A DNA stretch of 19,444 nt from Verrucomicrobiota bacterium (lineage in GTDB: Bacteria > Verrucomicrobiota > Verrucomicrobiia > Opitutales > Opitutaceae): positions 1 to 19,444 of the forward strand of contig RFJS01000023.1 in NCBI GenBank assembly GCA_003694825.1, read 5' to 3'. Each line of letters begins with the position of its first letter. Positions within the stretch are counted from its first letter, which is position 1. A program made the position numbers and the translations under genes. Below, in pieces: positions 15,825-19,444 of the stretch. The notes beneath the pieces were generated by a model, which was given only the letters and a program-made list of their open reading frames with translations, was not told the DNA's origin and did no database searches.

Positions 15825-16096
15825 AAGGCCGCACCCATTGGATCCGCTACGTCCCCTACGGCCTCGCCTGGACCCTGGGGGTGACCGCCGCCGGGGCCCT
15901 CGTCGGCGCCGTCGCCGTGCCGCTGGCCGGTGTGCTGATCGGCAGCGAAAAAACAGTCGCGGAAATGGCCCTGGCCGGGGCGCGCAATCTGGGTTTTCTC
16001 TCTTTCGTGTGGGCGCCCGGCCTCGGTATCGTCATGGCCTTTCATCGCGCCTTTCGGGACCGGCAAAGGCAGGACGCCCCATCGAGGCGCTCCTGA
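15821..16096 (+). CDS. Small membrane protein, function unknown
   Basis: Protein of 91 residues that I do not recognise. Two hydrophobic helices are visible, about 12-41 (long, rich in Ala, Gly and Val) and 55-75. Between them is a short polar segment (GSEKTVAEM), and a basic, hydrophilic C-terminus follows (HRAFRDRQRQDAPSRR). Basic residues at both ends suggest both termini face the cytoplasm. ATG 15821 overlaps the stop of the RibD-C-like gene in ATGA, which strongly supports both the start and co-translation. The next gene is convergent, 17 bases away. Confidence 0.75.
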   Translation: MKGRTHWIRYVPYGLAWTLGVTAAGALVGAVAVPLAGVLIGSEKTVAEMALAGARNLGFLSFVWAPGLGIVMAFHRAFRDRQRQDAPSRRS

Positions 16097-16113
16097 TCTC
16101 CGCGCGGAAGCGG

Positions 16114-16680
16114 CTACTCGACGGCCGGCTTTGCCGGTTGCGCTCCGGCCAGCTCGCGCACGAACCGCTCCAGCAGGCCATCGAGCGCCTGCAGAACCGT
16201 ATCGGGCCCGTTGGCGATGCCGATCGCGGACCGCGACCAGGTGGTCGCCGGAATCGTCGCGAGCCCGGAGAGCGTCCGCCGGGGAGTGACGATTTCGACA
16301 AGCTCGAGATCCACCGCGTAGAGGTGGCTCGGTCCGCGCACCCGGGCGAGGCGGATGGTCACCCGGAGTTCGGGCACCCCCGGTTGCGGCCGGGCGACAA
16401 GGCGTACGCCGCTCCCCGCCAGGGCCGCCTGCATTCGCTCGCGACACGCCTCCGCCTCCAGGCCGAAACCGGCAGCGGCATCCGGCAGCGGCCGCACGCC
16501 GACGGAAACGGCGGGAAGGTCCTGCAGCACGCTCATCGAGAGCGGCACCTGGGCCGGGGCCCGCCCCATGCCCGGCACTCCACCCGCCGCAGCGAAGGCC
16601 GCTAAGACGAGAAGCCACACCGCCGGTCTGCGCCGACGGCGCCGGAGGATCCGATAGAAATCAGAGGTGGTCAGCTGCAT
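16114..16680 (-). CDS. Predicted exported protein of unknown function
   Basis: Protein of 188 residues that I cannot name. A run of six Arg (13-18) precedes a hydrophobic stretch (about 20-33) and Gly/Pro-rich sequence, as in a signal peptide or N-terminal membrane anchor. The rest is a mixed alpha/beta domain of about 130 residues. One helix contains the only Cys (LEAEACRERMQAALAGSGV), followed by strands such as ELRVTIRLARV and YAVDLELVEIV, and a final amphipathic helix. The strand-rich middle after a helix recalls small periplasmic domains, but I see no diagnostic motif. ATG 16680 overlaps the end of the Na/Pi transporter gene by 20 bases, so the two are probably co-expressed. A link to phosphate uptake is only suggested by this overlap. 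Confidence 0.72.
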   Translation of the reverse strand: MQLTTSDFYRILRRRRRRPAVWLLVLAAFAAAGGVPGMGRAPAQVPLSMSVLQDLPAVSVGVRPLPDAAAGFGLEAEACRERMQAALAGSGVRLVARPQPGVPELRVTIRLARVRGPSHLYAVDLELVEIVTPRRTLSGLATIPATTWSRSAIGIANGPDTVLQALDGLLERFVRELAGAQPAKPAVE

Positions 16681-18367
16681 CGCCGGCTCCTTTCCGGGCG
16701 CGTTGGCGGGCGGGCCCGCGCGGCCGCCCCAGTTTCGACGGTTTGAAGCGAAACGCCGGCTGCGCCTGCTCCCGGGCGATCACGGCGCAATGCCGCACGA
16801 TCCGGTCCATCGTGGCGAGAAATTCGCTGCACGCGAGGGCGGCCTGTGGCTCGATCCGGTGCTCGGCGAGGCGCTCCTCGAGGCGTTCCCGCAGCGGCTG
16901 CGTTTCCTCGCGGTAGCGTTCGCGCTCGGCGAGAACCGTCGCCGCGGCCGAAGCGAAATCATGCGGTTCGGTCCGCAGGGTGGCACTGAGCCGCTCGACG
17001 ACCCGGTGCGCTTTTTCGGCGATCGACCGCACATCGGCGGCGGTATCCGGATCCAGCTCGGCGAGGGAATGAACCCCCTCCCCGGCCGCCAGCACGGCGA
17101 GGCTCTCGATATGGTCGCTGATCCGCTCGATCTCGATGATGCAGCGGTTCAGGGACTGGGCGAGAAACGCCTGCCGCCGCGAAAGGTAGCCGCGGGCCAG
17201 CGCGGCGAGAAAGGCGCGGACACTGGTCTTGATTTCGTCGACCGCCCCCTCGTTGAGGCGCACGCGGCGCAGGAATTTAGCCTCGCCACCATCGAGCCTC
17301 GCCATGACGAGCCCGAAACTCTCGCGGCACAGCTCGGCGCTGCGGCCGATCTCGTGCAGAGTCGCCACAAGCGCGTCCTCGGGCGTGTCGAGCAGTTCGG
17401 GCGCGAGGAAACTCCCGGCCGGCTCCGGCGCCCGCGGGAAGAAGACGCGCTCGAGCAATCGCGCGTAGGCCTCGGTAAACGGCAGAAACGCCGCCGCCGC
17501 GATGACCATGATCGCGGTGTGCGTATTGGCGATCTGCCGGACGATGTCTGGGCTGGACTGCTCCAGCAGCGGGATCAGCGCCCCGGCCGCGACGATGCCG
17601 AAGGCCGCGTTGGCGATGTTGAACGCGGTGTTGCCCAGCGCCGCCCGCCGGGCGCTCGCCACCGTGCCGATCGAGGCGATCAGCCCGGTCACCGACGTGC
17701 CGATGTGCGCCCCGAGGACGATGGGATACGCCTGGGTCAGGGACGTGATGACGCCGGACCCTGCCAGGACGAAGGTCATGCCGATCACCGCGCCGCTGCT
17801 CTGCACGATGCCGGTGATGGCCGCGGCGACGAGCACGCCGAACACGAGCCCCGTCCAGGTCGAGCCGTCGATGGCGGCCAGATACGGGGCAAGCGCGTCG
17901 CGATAGGGAGCGATGGCGCCGCCGCTGATCTTCATGCCCAGAAACAGCAGGCCGAAGCCGAGCACGGCGCGGCCGGCGGTCTTCACTTTCGGGGTCGGGC
18001 CGAAGAGGTAGCCGATGCCGCCGACCGCCACCGCCGCGAGGGCGTAGTCGGTCAGCCGCAGCGACACGAGCTGCATGGAAAGCGTGGTGCCGACGTTGGC
18101 GCCGAACAGAAGCGGCAACGCCCCCGCCAGGCTGAGCAGACCGGCGTTGAGAAACCCGATCACCAGCACCGACGCGGCGCTGCTGTGCGCGAGCGCGCCA
18201 AAGGCCGTGCCGAGAAACAGCCCGCGCAGGCGCGACTTTGTCGCCGCCGTCAACCACGCCCGGAGCCGGTCCCCCGCCAGCTCGCGCAACGCGCGGCTCA
18301 GCCACTGCATCCCGACGAGAAACAGGGCCACCCCGCCGAGCACCTCTGCGACGACAAACCAGTTCAC
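16661..18367 (-). CDS. Na/Pi cotransporter-family protein with PhoU-like C-terminal domain
   Basis: Inner-membrane protein of 568 residues from GTG 18367. The membrane part has the family's inverted repeat: HSSAAS at 61-66 with GANVGTT at 89-95, and QSSGA at 189-193 with GAHIGTS at 219-225. Such repeats form the Na+ and phosphate sites in the NptA/YjbB group. From about 335 to 530 a helical PhoU-like domain follows, including EIERISDHIESLAVL at 412-426. The start is uncertain. The frame stays open to GTG 18643, which would add 92 residues of low-complexity Arg/Gly/Ala sequence. I prefer the start just before NWFVVAEVLGG, where GGA lies seven to nine bases upstream, or TTG 18379. A weak ACTATACAG element near 18405-18413 would fit a local promoter. 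It overlaps the following exported-protein gene by 20 bases. Confidence 0.9.
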   Translation of the reverse strand: MNWFVVAEVLGGVALFLVGMQWLSRALRELAGDRLRAWLTAATKSRLRGLFLGTAFGALAHSSAASVLVIGFLNAGLLSLAGALPLLFGANVGTTLSMQLVSLRLTDYALAAVAVGGIGYLFGPTPKVKTAGRAVLGFGLLFLGMKISGGAIAPYRDALAPYLAAIDGSTWTGLVFGVLVAAAITGIVQSSGAVIGMTFVLAGSGVITSLTQAYPIVLGAHIGTSVTGLIASIGTVASARRAALGNTAFNIANAAFGIVAAGALIPLLEQSSPDIVRQIANTHTAIMVIAAAAFLPFTEAYARLLERVFFPRAPEPAGSFLAPELLDTPEDALVATLHEIGRSAELCRESFGLVMARLDGGEAKFLRRVRLNEGAVDEIKTSVRAFLAALARGYLSRRQAFLAQSLNRCIIEIERISDHIESLAVLAAGEGVHSLAELDPDTAADVRSIAEKAHRVVERLSATLRTEPHDFASAAATVLAERERYREETQPLRERLEERLAEHRIEPQAALACSEFLATMDRIVRHCAVIAREQAQPAFRFKPSKLGRPRGPARQRARKGAGDAADHL

Positions 18368-18658
18368 CCGGTGATCCAACGATGATTCTGCAAGCGGGAA
18401 CAACTGTATAGTCCCGCGCGCCCGCCGCGGGGCTCCCGCCTCCCCTCTGTCCCCGCCCCGCTCAGTGCGGGGCCGATTCGCCCGCCCGAAGACGGGTAGG
18501 AGGCCGGCTCCACCCCCGGCCGCCCGGGGGCCGAAAAACACGACGGCAGCGGCGCCTTCCAGCGCCACTGCCGCCAAAGCGATACGATCGCCCTGCCCCG
18601 GCGACATCCGGCGCGCAACCAATCGGCGCGCCGGGACGTTCACCGGCGGCGGGGCCGG
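18368..18658. other. Gap between cytochrome c and Na/Pi transporter genes
   Basis: About 290 very GC-rich bases. On the minus strand the frame of the transporter stays open through most of it, but the translation is low-complexity Arg/Gly/Ala except for one hydrophobic patch (IALAAVALEGAAAVVFF). A hairpin CCCCGC-TCAGT-GCGGGG (18456-18472) has no T-run. I see no RNA gene, repeat or convincing promoter here apart from the weak ACTATACAG. Confidence 0.4.
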
Positions 18659-19036
18659 TCAGCCCTCCTTGTGCAGGGAGAGGACGTAAGCGACGAGAGC
18701 GTCGAGATCCTCGCCGGTGATGTCGGGACGGGCGACCATGAGCATGCTGCCGCCGTAGGCCGCGGCTCCCTTGCTGATGATGTTGGCGATGTCCTTCGCC
18801 GTGCCGGTCTTGCCGTCGCCGTCGGTGTCATACTTGTAGTCGCCTGCGGCGAAGTTGCGCGGCTTCGGATTGAGAGCGGCGGCGGCGGCGCCATCGCCCT
18901 TGCCTTCCGGACCGTGACACGAGGCGCACGCGCCGCGTGTATCATAGATTTCCTTGCCCTTGGCGAGCTGTTCGTCACTGGCCTGCGCGGTCAGCGTCAG
19001 GGCCGCGAGGGCCGCGATGGATGCGATCCACTTCAT
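18659..19036 (-). CDS. Periplasmic c-type cytochrome (single heme)
   Basis: Small electron carrier of 125 residues. A signal peptide (MKWIASIAAL through AQAS, cleavage near residue 20) sends it to the periplasm. The heme is bound by CASCH at 37-41, and the distal ligand is probably Met98 or Met100 in GGSMLM. The final helix LDALVAYVLSL is the usual class I cytochrome c end. Between heme site and Met lies an unusual acidic loop, DTDGDGKTG at 70-78, with the Asp spacing of an EF-hand start (Asp70, Asp72, Asp74, Gly75). ATG 19036 has no Shine-Dalgarno. The gene is upstream of the Na/Pi transporter on the same strand; no oxidase genes are nearby, so its partner is unknown. Confidence 0.92.
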   Translation of the reverse strand: MKWIASIAALAALTLTAQASDEQLAKGKEIYDTRGACASCHGPEGKGDGAAAAALNPKPRNFAAGDYKYDTDGDGKTGTAKDIANIISKGAAAYGGSMLMVARPDITGEDLDALVAYVLSLHKEG

Positions 19037-19246
19037 ATCGGTTGCTGGGTTTGGGACAGGTTTCCCCCCTCTTGTTCGACAATGCCCGGGGGTTCGGGCG
19101 GTTTACAGGGCACGACGATAAGCACCTCTACCCGCCAGCGAAAACCAAATTGTTCGGCGATCCACCGCCGTCGCGCCGCCCGGGCGGCAGGCGGTCACTC
19201 GGATCCGGATACGGGCGGGACGGACGCCGTCACCTGCGGCACCGGT

Positions 19247-19444
19247 TCAGCGCACGTTCGGATAGCTGCCGAGCCACTTGACGAACGGACAGCGCTGCTC
19301 GAGCTCGGCGATGGCCTCCTTCAGCGGCGGGTCCTCGTGGTGTCCGATGACGTCGATGAAGAAATAATAGTCCCACGCGCGGCGCCGGCTGGGGCGCGAC
19401 TCGATCTTGGTGAGATTGAGGGCGCGCTTGTTGAACGGCTCGAG
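19247..19444 (-). CDS. pheA: Prephenate dehydratase, C-terminal part (cut by window edge)
   Basis: The last 65 codons of a gene entering from the right edge, ending in TGA at 19249-19247. The translation contains LNLTKIESRPSRRRAWDYYFFIDV, split here as LNLTKIESRPSRRR and AWDYYFFIDV. The ESRP motif belongs to the ACT regulatory domain of prephenate dehydratase, where phenylalanine binds. It then ends with a helix (LKEAIAELEQRCPFVKWLGSYP), also typical of that domain. The enzyme converts prephenate to phenylpyruvate in phenylalanine synthesis and is feedback-inhibited by phenylalanine. Whether a chorismate mutase domain is fused at the N-terminus lies outside the window. The 210 bases between this stop and the cytochrome c start hold no other gene that I can support. 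Confidence 0.92.
   Translation of the reverse strand, partial: LEPFNKRALNLTKIESRPSRRRAWDYYFFIDVIGHHEDPPLKEAIAELEQRCPFVKWLGSYPNVR

Noticed and set aside
18456..18472. Hairpin CCCCGC-TCAGT-GCGGGG upstream of the Na/Pi transporter.
   Set aside because: Only six pairs and no T-run on either strand. It lies in a generally GC-rich gap and may be chance.
1..19444. Search for tRNA/rRNA genes, CRISPR repeats, transposases, attachment sites, toxin-antitoxin pairs or phage genes.
   Set aside because: No direct-repeat arrays, cloverleaf-like segments or recombinase motifs were seen by reading. Intergenic space is small and accounted for above.

Overview
This window is GC-rich and compactly coded, from a Gram-negative bacterium. 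The gene set includes outer-membrane-style energy transduction (a TonB/TolA-like protein), a small lipoprotein, GDP-fucose synthesis, a periplasmic cytochrome c and a STAS-like protein. Clear Shine-Dalgarno sequences are scarce. Together these suggest Verrucomicrobiota, perhaps Opitutaceae; this is inferred from gene style, since there is no rRNA or other marker to prove it. No tRNA, rRNA, CRISPR array, insertion sequence, integrase or phage gene was seen, so the window reads as ordinary chromosome.

Layout. (1) 38-3790, minus strand: a run transcribed leftward of a Cu(I)-type P1B ATPase lacking a metal-binding N-terminal domain, an MBL-fold hydrolase with an N-terminal helix-turn-helix-like segment, and a TauE/SafE-family permease. 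The last two overlap at a GTGA. (2) 3832-6559, plus strand: a membrane-anchored coiled-coil protein, a 51-residue lipoprotein, rsmI and a Ppx/GppA phosphatase. (3) 6588-12335, minus strand: maf, a TonB/TolA-like protein, a short RluA-type pseudouridine synthase, an M29 aminopeptidase, an adenosine deaminase and an S4-containing RluD-type pseudouridine synthase, listed in transcription order and closely packed. (4) 12513-12977, plus strand: a single STAS-like gene with its own AT-rich leader. (5) 13144-15131, minus strand: gmd and fcl, overlapping by ATGA, with a good intrinsic terminator behind fcl. (6) 15252-16096, plus strand: a RibD-C/dihydrofolate-reductase-like protein and a small membrane protein. 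(7) 16114-19036, minus strand: cytochrome c, a Na/Pi cotransporter-family protein with a PhoU-like tail, and a secreted protein of unknown function. (8) 19247-19444, minus strand: the 3' end of prephenate dehydratase.

Functionally, most genes are housekeeping: rRNA modification, nucleotide salvage and clean-up, peptide turnover, phosphate handling, cell-surface sugar supply and aromatic amino acid synthesis. The less ordinary points are the gmd promoter region, which carries three CCCGGG palindromes at about 28-30 bp spacing with the middle one nested in a larger inverted repeat; the HTH-like/MBL fusion beside a transport ATPase; the tiny lipoprotein; an EF-hand-like acidic loop inside the cytochrome c; and an acidic TonB-like linker. 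I did not find a clearly new multi-gene system. These are individual leads.
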